Shown piece by piece: positions 43,699-52,647 of a stretch of DNA of 64,000 nucleotides. The position numbers were made by a program, and so were the translations under genes. This stretch comes from Mucilaginibacter sp. OK283 (GTDB taxonomy: Bacteria; Bacteroidota; Bacteroidia; Sphingobacteriales; Sphingobacteriaceae): NCBI RefSeq assembly GCF_900110415.1, contig NZ_FODR01000002.1:668251-732250 (forward strand), given 5' to 3'. Position 1 is the stretch's first letter, and the number at the start of each line of letters is the position of its first letter. A model generated the notes under the pieces. The model made no database searches, had not been told where the DNA came from, and was given only the letters and a program-made list of their open reading frames with translations.

Positions 43699-44064
43699 AT
43701 GATTAAATTTAAATTAGACCCTAAAACGGGTACCCCGTTTTACCGGCAAATAATTGATCAGATCACCTTTGGCATAGCTGCGGGAAACCTGAAAACAGGC
43801 GAACAATTACCCACTGTGCGTTCGTTGGCTGTAGATTTAAAAGTAAACCTGAATACGGTGGCCAAAGCCTACAAAGAGCTGGAAATTCAGGATATTTTAG
43901 AAACACAGCAGGGGACAGGCACATTTATAAGCGAAATCAGGATCCAGATAACCGAAAAGGAGCGAAGCGCCAAATTAAAAGAGATCTGTAACGAATTTTC
44001 GTCCATTGCATTCAGCTATGGTTTTTCGACAGACGACATTATTAATCAACTTAAAAAACAATAA
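43699..44064 (+). CDS. GntR-family (YtrA-type) transcriptional regulator
   Basis: A 121-residue protein with a GntR winged helix: GTPFYRQIIDQITFGIAAG, LPTVRSLAVDLKVNLNTVAK (recognition helix), ILETQQGTGTFIS, and a short helical tail without effector domain, as in the YtrA subfamily. These usually repress their own operon, which codes for membrane proteins or ABC transporters. Here a slipin gene follows by 1 bp and a palindromic operator lies upstream. Confidence 0.88.
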   Translation: MIKFKLDPKTGTPFYRQIIDQITFGIAAGNLKTGEQLPTVRSLAVDLKVNLNTVAKAYKELEIQDILETQQGTGTFISEIRIQITEKERSAKLKEICNEFSSIAFSYGFSTDDIINQLKKQ

Positions 44065-44065
44065 T

Positions 44066-44962
44066 ATGATAAGTAGTAAAAAGAATACCAAGCTGGGCGT
44101 TAACCCGATTGCAGCCGTGATATTTGTTGTGTTAACAGGAGGCGTTATTGGTTTGTATTATTTGGAATGCATTAACGCTTTAACCCTGGGGCTGTTGCTT
44201 ATAGCTTCGCTGTTTTTGGCCAACTCGGTGCATATAGCCGATCAGTGGGAAAAAGCTATTGTTTTACGCATGGGTAAATATACCGGGCTACGCGGCCCGG
44301 GTTTATTTTTCACCATACCGCTGGTTGACAAAATAGATAATTATATTGATCAGCGGGTTAGGGTTACCGAGTTTAAGGCCGAGCAAACACTTACCAAAGA
44401 TACCGTGCCGGTAAATGTTGATGCCGTAGTGTACTGGACGGTATGGGACGTTGAAAAGGCCGCGCTTGAAGTGCAGGATTATGAGGTGGCTATAGCTTAC
44501 ATAGCGCAAACGGGATTAAGGGATGTAATAGGCAAACATGAATTGGCCGAGCTGTTGCAGGAACGCGATAAGGTGACGGATTTACTGCAAAGAATACTGG
44601 ATGAGCATACCAACCCCTGGGGCATAACCTGCCAGAATGTGGGTATTAAAGATATTGTTATCCCTCAATTATTAGCCGATGCCATGAGCAAGGAAGCCCA
44701 GGCCGAAAGAGAACGCAGGGCAAGGGTAATACTGGGCACCGCCGAGGTGGAGATTGCCGAAAAATTTGCGGTTGCAAGTGAACAATATATCAATAACCCG
44801 GTGGCCTTACACCTAAGGGGGATGAATATGTTGTTTGAGGGCCTGAAAGAAAAAGGATCGATGGTGATAGTGCCAAGCTCGGCGTTGGATTCCATGAACC
44901 TGGGCGCTATGGGCGGGTTAATCTCCTTGGCAAAATCAAACGAACCAAAGCAAGATGTGTAA
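44066..44962 (+). CDS. Slipin (stomatin/prohibitin SPFH family) protein
   Basis: A 298-residue membrane protein from ATG 44066. Two hydrophobic helices near the N-terminus (VIFVVLTGGVIGLYYL and LTLGLLLIASLFLANSVH) are followed by the SPFH domain: MGKYTGLRGPGLFFTIPLVD, RVTEFKAEQTLTKDTVPVNV, VYWTVWDVEKAALEVQDYE, and the helical tail AMSKEAQAERERRARVIL. Slipins organise lipid rafts and associate with NfeD proteases, but no NfeD gene is adjacent. The upstream start at 44006 would overlap the GntR gene. Translation is probably coupled to GntR. Confidence 0.88.
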   Translation: MISSKKNTKLGVNPIAAVIFVVLTGGVIGLYYLECINALTLGLLLIASLFLANSVHIADQWEKAIVLRMGKYTGLRGPGLFFTIPLVDKIDNYIDQRVRVTEFKAEQTLTKDTVPVNVDAVVYWTVWDVEKAALEVQDYEVAIAYIAQTGLRDVIGKHELAELLQERDKVTDLLQRILDEHTNPWGITCQNVGIKDIVIPQLLADAMSKEAQAERERRARVILGTAEVEIAEKFAVASEQYINNPVALHLRGMNMLFEGLKEKGSMVIVPSSALDSMNLGAMGGLISLAKSNEPKQDV

Positions 44963-45002
44963 GATTTCATAAAACCCGGTGTTCAGTTAATTCCACAGGC
45001 AT

Positions 45003-45125
45003 TACTAACGCGGGCTGCGAGTAAGGTTGGGGTTTTGTGCTTTACAACAGCATTGTGATTTGCATGCGGGCGCACCCCGATATTATCGGGGCGGCGGCGG
45101 GAAAAGTGCTTGCGGGAGCGTTTCG
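45003..45125 (+). repeat. Mosaic intergenic repeat, copy 1
   Basis: Contains the words taacgcgggctg, tgatttgcatgcgggcgcac and a hairpin ccccgatattatcgggg (45075-45091), followed by gaaaagtgcttgcgg. Related copies lie at 46073-46185, 51485-51640, 57125-57216 (reverse) and 63260-63351 (reverse). It fills the gap between slipin and the convergent 78-residue gene. Confidence 0.65.
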
Positions 45126-45153
45126 TTATTCAAGCTATTGTATAAGTCTGAAA

Positions 45154-45390
45154 TTATATTTTGGCCCTTTTCTTTGACGCACGTTGTGGCCGAACGGTTA
45201 CCGTTTTTGTATCGCCGGCAGGCATGGCTGTATTTGACGAACCTTGTGTAGTTATTTGTACACTAACGGGTTTTTGCCCTGTTTTTTTATATCTGGCAAT
45301 AGCCTGAGCAATGGTTTGCATGGTAGCCTCAGTAAAAACCGATGGCCCCACTATTAGGTCAACGTTTTTGGGTTCTCTGATATATCCCAT
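45154..45390 (-). CDS. Small hypothetical protein
   Basis: A 78-residue protein with a short N-terminal segment (MGYIREPKNVDLIVGPSVFT), a helix (MQTIAQAIARYKKT) and a basic tail (VRPQRASKKRAKI). It lies 3 bp after the 175-residue GNAT-like gene on the same strand, so the two form a pair and are probably translationally coupled. No known family. The basic tail could bind nucleic acid, which is only a possibility. Confidence 0.55.
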   Translation of the reverse strand: MGYIREPKNVDLIVGPSVFTEATMQTIAQAIARYKKTGQKPVSVQITTQGSSNTAMPAGDTKTVTVRPQRASKKRAKI

Positions 45391-45393
45391 AAT

Positions 45394-45921
45394 TCAAGCT
45401 TTAAAATATTGTTTAATCAAAAATAATGCCTCTTGCGGATAAATGATCATATTATGCCCACCCACATGTACAGCGCCCAGTACTTCCTCATAATGGCGTA
45501 TCAAACCCGTTTTTGCCTGGTAAGAAACGAAGCCTTCGTTACCGGCATCCCACGACCTTTTACAAGCAAATGCAAAAAGGTTACCGCCAACTCCCTCGTG
45601 CTTTTTATCCGGTCCGAAATTAATCGGTGCACTTTCAGCTAAATGCACATATACAAAGCCCTCTTTGTCGCTTAAACTTATCAAGCCCTGTATAACATCG
45701 GGTTCATCTACCGTTGTTAATTTATATACTAAGCGGTCTTGCTCGTTAAACTCGGTTTTCCATGTAAAATGCCACTTGTTTTTTTTGATGGCGAATTTCA
45801 TGTCTTCCTTTGTTGCCAACGACAGTTCAGTTTCTAAACTTTCACCGCTATTCAACTGGCGGATACTGTTGGTAAGGTCGTCAATAACTAAATTAAGGTG
45901 ATAAACTGAATCATCAGGCAT
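45394..45921 (-). CDS. GNAT-like acetyltransferase-fold protein
   Basis: A 175-residue protein. Its second half resembles a GNAT core: EGFVYVHLAESAPIN, HEGVGGNLFAFACKRSWDAG (a GxGG CoA-loop-like motif) and FVSYQAKTGLIRHYEEVLGA. The first half has no counterpart I know. Because the Q/RxxGxG motif is only partly matched, activity is not certain. It is coupled to a small downstream gene, an arrangement that in other bacteria can mark a toxin-antitoxin-like pair, but there is no further evidence of that. Confidence 0.6.
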   Translation of the reverse strand: MPDDSVYHLNLVIDDLTNSIRQLNSGESLETELSLATKEDMKFAIKKNKWHFTWKTEFNEQDRLVYKLTTVDEPDVIQGLISLSDKEGFVYVHLAESAPINFGPDKKHEGVGGNLFAFACKRSWDAGNEGFVSYQAKTGLIRHYEEVLGAVHVGGHNMIIYPQEALFLIKQYFKA

Positions 45922-46072
45922 TATACGAATATACGGAAATTGTAAAAAATAATTGCTTTTTAAAGTGAAATCAGGTTAAAAAGATAAAGGTTTAGCTGAA
46001 CTATAGGGATATGTAACACCATTTCCGCGTGTTGCCGATGTTGCTATTAACGAGCAGGGATAGCCGAAAGTA

Positions 46073-46185
46073 AGATGGCGTTACGTAAACATTAAAACTT
46101 TTTACATGCCAAACAACATTGTGATTTGCATGCGGGCGCACAGGCCTGGAGGCCTGCGGCAGCAGAAAGTACTTGTGGTAGCCGG
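46073..46185 (+). repeat. Mosaic intergenic repeat, copy 2
   Basis: aagatggcgttacgtaaac, then caacattgtgatttgcatgc and gggcgcac, then hairpin caggcctggaggcctg and cggcagcagaaagtacttg. The first part recurs at 51596-51636 and the second at 45043-45075 and 51500-51530. Confidence 0.65.
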
Positions 46186-46192
46186 GTGTTTT

Positions 46193-47170
46193 TTACGCCG
46201 CCGCCTGCCTGTTGTATTTGTGCTTATAATCGTTGGGCGACAAACCGGTGAACTTTTTAAACACCGCCCTGAAAGCCTTAACATCATTATAACCCACCTG
46301 GTACATTACCTCGTTTATATTTTTTGATGAATTTTCCAGCTGCTTTTTGGCGGCTTCCACCTTCACCCGCTGAATGTATTCGGCTGGGGTGTTGTTGGTG
46401 GCTTTTTTAAAACGGCGTTCAAAATGGCGGCGGCCGATGGCAAACTGGTCGGCGAGGTCATCTACAGAAAGTTTCCCGGTGTAATTATGTTCAATAAATT
46501 CCTGTGCAAGCTTAATGGGTTCGTCCTCATGCTTTTTTTGCCCGTTAAACATGACAAATGGCGACTGGCTCTTCCGGTCGATCTCGATAGCGAAAAACTT
46601 AGCCGCCATTATGGCCAGCTCCCTGCCGGTATATTTTTCAATAATGTGCAGCAACAGGTTCCAGTAAGAGCTGGCGCCGCCGCTTGAGTAAAGGCCGTCA
46701 ATTTCGGTAATGATGGTACCATCCGTCATGGCCACTTCCGGGAACATGGCCCTGAACTCGTTGCCCGACATCCAATGCGTAGAGCATGATTTTCCGTTAA
46801 GCAACCCGGTAGATGCCAGCAGGAAAGCACCAAGACAAAGAGAAGCCACCTCGGCGCCGTTTTTATATTGGTTGATAATCCAGGGCACAAAATCCTTGTT
46901 CAGTTCAACCATGGCCTTCATATCGCCCGATAGCGCGGGGATAACCACCAGGTCGGTTTTTTTAAGGTCGCTTATCAGCACGTCCGTATTAACCGCGAAA
47001 GCGCCGTTGTTGAGCGGTACCTGGGCGGTTAAGCCCACCAATTGAACCTCAAACGCGGGCTGTTTACCGGCGCTAACCAAAAATTGATTAATGGCGGTGA
47101 ACATATACCGCGGATCGACAATTGCAGACGGGACGGCCTCATAGGGCACCAGTATCGAAATGTGTTTCAT
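46193..47170 (-). CDS. GlxA-family transcriptional regulator (DJ-1/PfpI plus AraC)
   Basis: From ATG 47170 the 325-residue product has an N-terminal DJ-1/PfpI-like domain (ISILVPYEAVPSAIVDPRYM, ASLCLGAFLLASTGLLNGKS with the nucleophile-elbow Cys, CSTHW) and a C-terminal AraC helix-turn-helix (LSVDDLADQFAIGRRHFERR, NINEVMYQVGYNDVKAFRAV). The upstream start at 47236 is unlikely. It is divergent from the DoxX-like gene 133 bp away and may regulate it. Confidence 0.87.
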   Translation of the reverse strand: MKHISILVPYEAVPSAIVDPRYMFTAINQFLVSAGKQPAFEVQLVGLTAQVPLNNGAFAVNTDVLISDLKKTDLVVIPALSGDMKAMVELNKDFVPWIINQYKNGAEVASLCLGAFLLASTGLLNGKSCSTHWMSGNEFRAMFPEVAMTDGTIITEIDGLYSSGGASSYWNLLLHIIEKYTGRELAIMAAKFFAIEIDRKSQSPFVMFNGQKKHEDEPIKLAQEFIEHNYTGKLSVDDLADQFAIGRRHFERRFKKATNNTPAEYIQRVKVEAAKKQLENSSKNINEVMYQVGYNDVKAFRAVFKKFTGLSPNDYKHKYNRQAAA

Positions 47171-47263
47171 GTTGATCAAATCTAAGCAATCAAAAAATAA
47201 AAAGTCGCATTTACACCCTGCAGATGTCAAATACATGCAGTACTTATTTGCTTACCTCCACAC

Positions 47264-47271
47264 TACCTTTG
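47264..47271 (+). promoter_or_regulatory. -7 element candidate for the DoxX-like gene
   Basis: TACCTTTG matches TAnnTTTG exactly, 32 bp before the ATG at 47304. No clear -33 box at the right distance; in this divergent gap a GlxA site may assist. Confidence 0.4.
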
Positions 47272-47303
47272 AATTAACAAAATCACCAACAAAAAATATC
47301 ATT

Positions 47304-47714
47304 ATGGAAACCACAGTATCACCAACCACGGCAACCACGCCTTCAAAATCATCGTTGTTAGCCGGGCGTATCATCAGCGTTATCTGCATTTTATTCCTGC
47401 TGTTTGATGCTATCTCCAAAATCATGAGAGAAAGCAACTCGGTAAAAGGCACCATTTTTTTGGGCTACGGCGAAAACATGGTACAGGTAATAGGTACCAT
47501 ACTGCTGGTTTGCACCATCATCTACATCATTCCGCGTACTGCTGTTTTGGGCGCTATTTTAATTACCGGCTACCTGGGTGGCGCTGTAGCTATTATGATG
47601 AGGGCCAACCAGCCGGCCTATTTCCCTATAGTTTTTGGCATACTGGTATGGCTAAGCCTTTACCTGCGCGATGGAAAAGTAAAAAGCCTGCTCAACTTTG
47701 GCGGTAAGTGGTAA
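47304..47714 (+). CDS. DoxX-like small membrane protein
   Basis: A 136-residue protein with four membrane helices (IISVICILFLLFDAISKIM, GTILLVCTIIYIIPRTAVLG, GAILITGYLGGAVAIMM, FPIVFGILVWLSLYL), the size and spacing of DoxX-like proteins. ATG 47304 (METTVSPTT) is used; the earlier ATG at 47160 overlaps the divergent GlxA gene and adds 48 residues unlike the family. Function of these proteins in redox or membrane stress is unclear. Confidence 0.82.
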   Translation: METTVSPTTATTPSKSSLLAGRIISVICILFLLFDAISKIMRESNSVKGTIFLGYGENMVQVIGTILLVCTIIYIIPRTAVLGAILITGYLGGAVAIMMRANQPAYFPIVFGILVWLSLYLRDGKVKSLLNFGGKW

Positions 47715-47864
47715 ACCGGCGTTAAAATAATTCGCGCTATGACGCAAAGAAAATGACGCAAAGAAAAATAAGGAATTGCTTTGCCACTTAGCGTCCTGGC
47801 GCGAAAAAATCAAAAAGCGGTTTCCTGGTAATATATTGCCTGTAAATAATAATTATAATAAAAA

Positions 47865-48476
47865 ATGAGGGAGTTGGTGGCATCGGTAAATGTAACTTTA
47901 GATGGCTTTATGGCCGGGCCCGATGGCAGCCTTGACTGGCATTTTAAATACTGGGATGGCGAATTGTGCGAAAGCCTTTGCCGGCAACTGGCCCGGGCAG
48001 ATACCATTTTATTAGGTGCACGCACTTATGAAGCCTTTGCCAACTACTGGCCCGCAAAAGCCAACGACCTGCTGATGGCCAAAGAAGATATTGTAATGGC
48101 CGAACTGATGAACGGGCACATCAAAGCGGTAGTATCCAAATCAATCCACCTTACCCCCTGGCGCAATACCATCCTGCTAAAAGGAAAGTTAAAAAAACAG
48201 ATAGACCAATTAAAAGCCCAGCCGGGCCGGGATATCATAGTTTTGGGGAGCGGACAGTTGGTATCATCACTCATGAAGCTAAACCTGGTAGATAGGTACG
48301 AACTTTGGGTGCACCCGGTAGTAATTTCTACCGGGAAACGTTTGTTCCCCACCCTTAGCCATAATTTACAAATGCGGTTAACCAACACGCAGGTATTTTC
48401 GTCGGGCATTGTGCGTTTGAGTTATGGCTGTGAAAAAGCGGGTGAGCAGATGCCTGTTGTTGGTTTGCCGGCATAA
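47865..48476 (+). CDS. Dihydrofolate reductase-family (RibD C-terminal-like) protein
   Basis: A 203-residue protein with the RibD/DHFR-like fold: VASVNVTLDGFMAGPDGSLDW, ADTILLGARTYEAFANYWPA, GRDIIVLGSGQLVSSLMKLN and LVDRYELWVHPVVISTGKRL. Members use NAD(P)H, but the true substrates of this group are unknown; most are not genuine DHFRs. No operon partner. The right edge holds the broken end of a related gene. Confidence 0.85.
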   Translation: MRELVASVNVTLDGFMAGPDGSLDWHFKYWDGELCESLCRQLARADTILLGARTYEAFANYWPAKANDLLMAKEDIVMAELMNGHIKAVVSKSIHLTPWRNTILLKGKLKKQIDQLKAQPGRDIIVLGSGQLVSSLMKLNLVDRYELWVHPVVISTGKRLFPTLSHNLQMRLTNTQVFSSGIVRLSYGCEKAGEQMPVVGLPA

Positions 48477-48938
48477 AGCTTATTATTTACATGCCGATAT
48501 TTGTTGGTGACAACAGGCAACAAAGAGCGGTAGGGGAAAGACCAACAAGGGGCGAGCATTTACTAAGGAAGTCACAAGTCACCCTTCGCACCTCCAGCCC
48601 GCAAGACTTGCGCCAAAGAGGGCATCCCGATATTATCGGGGCGGTAACAGGGGGGGAGTGCCTAAGCGGTGAAAATGAGTAGTTTGCAAACGGGGTATGA
48701 CTATAGCAGACGTATTGACTCAACTGACAACCAAAAATAGGGCAAAAACAATTGTATAGCTATTTCCGGACGGGTTATGCCCGCCATAAAAGCGGACGCT
48801 TGCCGTTCGTTTTCGATACAGCTTCAAAAGCAGAATGCTTGTAAATGACTGATAATCAAAAAAATAACATTTGGCATTGTATTTATTGATTCTTTTTGTC
48901 GAATTTATTGTTAAGTCATTCATTTATAGCCTATTCAA
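48477..48938. repeat. Intergenic region with mosaic repeats and a palindrome
   Basis: No gene can be supported in these 462 bp. From 48499 runs ttgttggtgacaacaggcaa, shared with 51640 onward. 48565-48625 contains gtcacaagtc and caagacttgcgccaa, shared with the direct repeats at 52645 and 57215. The palindrome cccgatattatcggg lies at 48626-48640, also seen at 45075-45091. The last 250 bp are AT-rich and precede the ABC permease. Confidence 0.6.
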
Positions 48939-51374
48939 ATGATTAAGAACTATTTCAAGACAGCCTGGCGCATCCTTTGGCGCAACAAAACATATACTTT
49001 CATCAACGTACTTGGACTGGCTTTAGGAATATGTGCCTGCGTAACCATTTACCTGATCTCCAGTTACGAACTCAGTTTTGATACCTTTCATCCCGATAAG
49101 GATCGCATCTACCGGGTGATGACCACCGTTCATTTTGCCGCCGGAGATCAGGATGTCATGAGTAAAGTGCCGTATTCGTCGGTGGCTGCTGCCCGTCGCG
49201 AACTTCCCGGCGTTGAGGCTATTTCAGCAGTAGGCATGTATTATGCCAGGATAAGTGTGCCTGATGGCAATAAGCCGGTCAAAAAGTTTGATAGTTCAAT
49301 CGATGGAGCGTACTATCCGGGCACAATAGTAGCAGAACCGCAATATTTCAAGATATTTAGTTACCGCTGGCTTGCCGGAAATCAGGAGACCGCTTTGAAC
49401 CAGCCTTATAAAGTTGTGCTTACCCTGAGCCGGGCACAAAAATATTTCGGTAATGTTAATCCTGGAAGCCTGCTTGGCAGGGAAATTGTCTATGACGATT
49501 CGCTCCATGTCCAGATTTCGGGAATTGTTGAAGACTGGAAGAAAAATACCGACTTCGCCTTTACCGAGTTTATTTCTTATAACACCGTCCAAAATAGTTT
49601 CCTAAAAAGGGCTTTTGCAGATGACTGGAACCATATGTCTACCCAGGCCTTTGTTAAATTGGCTCCTGGTACAAGCCAGGATAAGGTCAATGCCGGTTTT
49701 GCCGCCATCGTTAAAGCTTATGCACCGAAAAATCCGGATGTTAAACTTAAACTGTGGCTGGAAGCCATTACCAAAGTGCATTTTGATGCAGACGTTGTGG
49801 AAAATCCGATCCGTACTGCCGACCTTCCCATTGTATACGGGATGATTGGCACTGCTGTATTCATCCTGCTGCTGGCCCTGGTCAACTTTATTAACCTGGC
49901 AACAGCCCAATCCATTCAGCGCACCCGGGAAATGGGGGTCAGGAAAATTATGGGAAGCAGTAAGGCCGGTATCATGCTGCAGTTCCTGGTAGAAACATTC
50001 CTGGTAACTTTTTTCGCCTTGATCCTTGCCTTGTTATTGGTTAACCCGGTGCTTGCTGTATTTAAGGCATTTATTCCACAGGGTGTTACCTTCAGGTTGG
50101 TAGAAACCAATGCCCTGCTTTTCATATTGTGTATAACCCTGATCACTTGCTTATTTGCAGGCCTGTACCCGGCAAGCAGCTTATCGGCACAAGCCCCGGC
50201 CTTGAGTTTGAGAGGCACCTCAACCCCTGGTGACGGGCAATGGTGGCTGAGGAAAGGACTCATTGTTTTCCAGTTCACCCTGTCGCTTGTTTTTATTGTC
50301 GGCAGCCTGGTGGTCCATCAGCAATTAAGCTATACCCGTGGCAAAGCAATGGGTTTCAATACCGATGCCATTATCATCCTGCCAACCAGCCGAAAGGCTC
50401 CGGCAAAACAAATGAATGTATTGGCGCAGCAATTAAAACAAATTCCCGGTGTTAGCATGATTTCCAGTGAGCAATATACCCCTATGGACGGCAGGGATGG
50501 CAACATCCCGCTGAAATTGAACGGGATAAACGGAACGGAGACACGCATCCCCGAATTGTCAGGAGATGAACATTATTTGTCTCTATACGGCATGAAGCTG
50601 CTGGCCGGACGAAACCTTTTGCCAGCAGACAGCCTGAAGGAATATGTGATCAACGAAACGTTTTTGCACCTGCTTGGGCTGCATGAACCACGGGAAGCTA
50701 TTGGCAAAATGTTGCTTTATCAAAACAAACCTTATCCTATTGTGGGCGTAGTTGCCGACTTTCATGAAAAGTCCTTCCACGAAACCATCAAACCGGTTTG
50801 TATTGTGAATATTCCAAAGATGCAGCAAGATATTGCCGTTAAGCTGGCAGTGAGCGGCAAACAGGCAGCCGCGCTGAAAGTAACTCTGGCACAGATCGAA
50901 AGATCATGGAAAGCGATGTATCCGGGAGAGGTGTTTGACTTAAGGTTTTTTGATGAATCGATAGCGCTTTTGTATGAAAAGGACTACCGGACAGCAAAAC
51001 TGATTAATGCGGCAACATTCATCGTGATCTTTATTTCCTGCATTGGGTTATTTGGACTCACCATATTCACCACTAAAAGAAGAACGGCAGAGATCGGCAT
51101 AAGGAAGGTGCTTGGCGCAAGTGTAACCAACATTATGCTGATGCTCTCCAAAGATTTCGTTGTGCTGGTGCTGGCGGCATTGGTAGTTGCTTCTCCCGTT
51201 GCCTGGTATTTGATGGACCGGTGGCTGCAAAATTTTGCTTATCGCATTGCAATAAGCTGGTGGATGTTTGCCTTATCCGGCGTAGTAGCTATCGTTATTG
51301 CGCTACTGACCATCAGCGTCCAATCGATCAAGGCTGCCATGATGAACCCTGTTAAAAGTTTGAGAAGTGAATAA
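48939..51374 (+). CDS. ABC transporter permease (MacB/FtsX type)
   Basis: An 811-residue permease. N-terminus (MIKNYFKTAWRILWRNKTYT) and first helix with a large periplasmic MacB-like core (YRVMTTVHFAAG, GVEAISAVGMYYARISVP, TDFAFTEFISYN) precede an FtsX domain near 290-400 (GTAVFILLLALVNFINLATA, RTREMGVRKIMGSSKAGIML). A second core and FtsX unit follow (FTTKRRTAEIGIRKVLGASV), ending LTISVQSIKAAMMNPVKSLR. This two-unit, ~800-residue form is widespread in Bacteroidota. No ATPase gene is adjacent. It would move lipids, peptides or macrolides, or act mechanically on the envelope. Confidence 0.88.
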   Translation: MIKNYFKTAWRILWRNKTYTFINVLGLALGICACVTIYLISSYELSFDTFHPDKDRIYRVMTTVHFAAGDQDVMSKVPYSSVAAARRELPGVEAISAVGMYYARISVPDGNKPVKKFDSSIDGAYYPGTIVAEPQYFKIFSYRWLAGNQETALNQPYKVVLTLSRAQKYFGNVNPGSLLGREIVYDDSLHVQISGIVEDWKKNTDFAFTEFISYNTVQNSFLKRAFADDWNHMSTQAFVKLAPGTSQDKVNAGFAAIVKAYAPKNPDVKLKLWLEAITKVHFDADVVENPIRTADLPIVYGMIGTAVFILLLALVNFINLATAQSIQRTREMGVRKIMGSSKAGIMLQFLVETFLVTFFALILALLLVNPVLAVFKAFIPQGVTFRLVETNALLFILCITLITCLFAGLYPASSLSAQAPALSLRGTSTPGDGQWWLRKGLIVFQFTLSLVFIVGSLVVHQQLSYTRGKAMGFNTDAIIILPTSRKAPAKQMNVLAQQLKQIPGVSMISSEQYTPMDGRDGNIPLKLNGINGTETRIPELSGDEHYLSLYGMKLLAGRNLLPADSLKEYVINETFLHLLGLHEPREAIGKMLLYQNKPYPIVGVVADFHEKSFHETIKPVCIVNIPKMQQDIAVKLAVSGKQAAALKVTLAQIERSWKAMYPGEVFDLRFFDESIALLYEKDYRTAKLINAATFIVIFISCIGLFGLTIFTTKRRTAEIGIRKVLGASVTNIMLMLSKDFVVLVLAALVVASPVAWYLMDRWLQNFAYRIAISWWMFALSGVVAIVIALLTISVQSIKAAMMNPVKSLRSE

Positions 51375-51853
51375 TCGGCGATAATATGTAGCGATAATAT
51401 TCAAAGATTAACATCTAAATCCGTCGACGCGATAGTCCTCCATATGGGAAAATACGCTAACTACCTCGTTTTGATGGTATCGAAAGCTTTATACTTTACA
51501 ACAATATCGTGATTTGCATGCGGGCGCACAGGCCTGGAGGCCTGCGGTGGCGGGGGAACGCACCCACAAGCGCGAAAGTAAGCCAGGAACGAAACTAAGA
51601 TGGCGTTATGTAAACCTTAAAGCCTTTTTATATACCATATTTGTTGGTGACAACACACAACAAAGCGTGGTGGGGACACCAACGGGGACTACGCTTATCC
51701 CTCCGGAGGGCCGAAACGTTTTTGCGATGTGGCGTTTTTTATAAATGGTTGCAAGGCGGAATGGTGGCGCTTTCAACTTTTAAGTTTGCCATTGTACAAC
51801 CAATGTTTTTTGTACGTATTATTTCCGTATATTTGTTTTGCTAAAAAAATGAT
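51375..51853. repeat. Intergenic region with mosaic repeat copy 3
   Basis: No gene is supported in these 479 bp. 51500-51560 holds tcgtgatttgcatgcgggcg and hairpin caggcctggaggcctg, as in copy 2; 51596-51636 holds gatggcgttatgtaaac; 51638 onward ttgttggtgacaacacacaa; and 51700-51725 the ccctccggagggccgaaacg unit. It joins units seen separately at 41340, 46073 and 48499, so this copy shows the mosaic most fully. The promoter of the toxin-antitoxin pair lies at its right end. Confidence 0.65.
51828..51835 (+). promoter_or_regulatory. -7 element of the DUF1778-GNAT pair
   Basis: TATATTTG matches TAnnTTTG exactly, 18 bp before the ATG at 51854. Two ttgtac words at 51793 and 51810 lie upstream and could be the operator halves of the DUF1778 antitoxin. 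Confidence 0.5.
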
Positions 51854-52150
51854 ATGGAAAAGCCATTGACGATACCGGCAAAAGCCAGGTTTGACGCTAA
51901 AATACCCAAAGCTCAAAAAGACCTTTTTGAATACGCAGCCAGCCTGGGGGGATTTCGTACGCTTACTGATTTTATTATTAATGCAGTACAGGAAAAAGCA
52001 AATGCCATTATCCATGAGCATACCGTAATCCTTGCATCCGAAAAGGACCGGGAGATATTTTTTAATGCGCTCGTAAATCCATCCGGCCCAAATCAAAAAT
52101 TACGCGATGCCGCAGAACGTTATAAATTATTCCTGCAAGAGAATAAATGA
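51854..52150 (+). CDS. DUF1778 antitoxin (TacA-like)
   Basis: A 98-residue protein with the DUF1778 layout: N-terminal ribbon-helix-helix DNA-binding part (PAKARFDAKIPKAQKDLFEY, LTDFIINAVQEKA) and the toxin-binding C-terminal motif ILASEKDREIFFNALVNPSG then QKLRDAAERYKLFL. It overlaps the GNAT gene by 4 bp (ATGA). Such antitoxins bind their operator with the toxin and are replaced when degraded. Confidence 0.87.
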   Translation: MEKPLTIPAKARFDAKIPKAQKDLFEYAASLGGFRTLTDFIINAVQEKANAIIHEHTVILASEKDREIFFNALVNPSGPNQKLRDAAERYKLFLQENK

Positions 52151-52647
52151 GCGTTAAAATAGAACTGCTGAACTCCGCACTCAATAAAAAGGATTTTAGC
52201 TGCGGTAAGCAAATGCTGGATAATTACCTGCACAAACAGGCAGGCCAGGACGTTAAACGCAAGTTATGCGTGGTATTTGCCATGTTTGAGGATACAACCA
52301 TAAAAGGTTATTACACGCTTTCAAATGCCTCTATACCCGCCGAACTAATGCCCGAGGCAGTCAGAAAAAAAATGCCGGGGGCCTATAAAACACTCCCGGT
52401 GACCTTATTGGGCAGATTGGCAATTGATGTAAAATTTAAAGGACAGGGCCTGGGTAGTATCATTTTGTTGGATGCCCTGAAACGTAGCTTTGATATAGCC
52501 AATAAAAGCTTAGGATCAATCGGCGTAGTCGTTGACCCTTTAGATAACGACGCCCTTGCATTTTATAAAAAATTCGGATTTATCCTTTTGCCCGATAGCG
52601 GCAAGATGTTCCTTCCTATGGCCGATATTGCGCAGTTGGGCTTGTAG
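52147..52647 (+). CDS. GNAT-family toxin (TacT-like)
   Basis: A 166-residue acetyltransferase: IELLNSALNKKDFSCGKQML, FAMFEDTTIKGYYTLSNASI, TLLGRLAIDVKFKGQGLGSI (acetyl-CoA loop Q-G-L-G) and NDALAFYKKFGF with the catalytic-type Tyr. TacT toxins acetylate the amino group of charged tRNA and stop translation. The gene overlaps the DUF1778 gene by 4 bp. A repeat begins exactly at its stop codon (TAG at 52645). Confidence 0.87.
   Translation: MSVKIELLNSALNKKDFSCGKQMLDNYLHKQAGQDVKRKLCVVFAMFEDTTIKGYYTLSNASIPAELMPEAVRKKMPGAYKTLPVTLLGRLAIDVKFKGQGLGSIILLDALKRSFDIANKSLGSIGVVVDPLDNDALAFYKKFGFILLPDSGKMFLPMADIAQLGL

Noticed and set aside
45394..45921. Clear GNAT toxin
   Set aside because: The acetyl-CoA loop is only partly matched and the N-terminal half is unknown, so it was not called a toxin.
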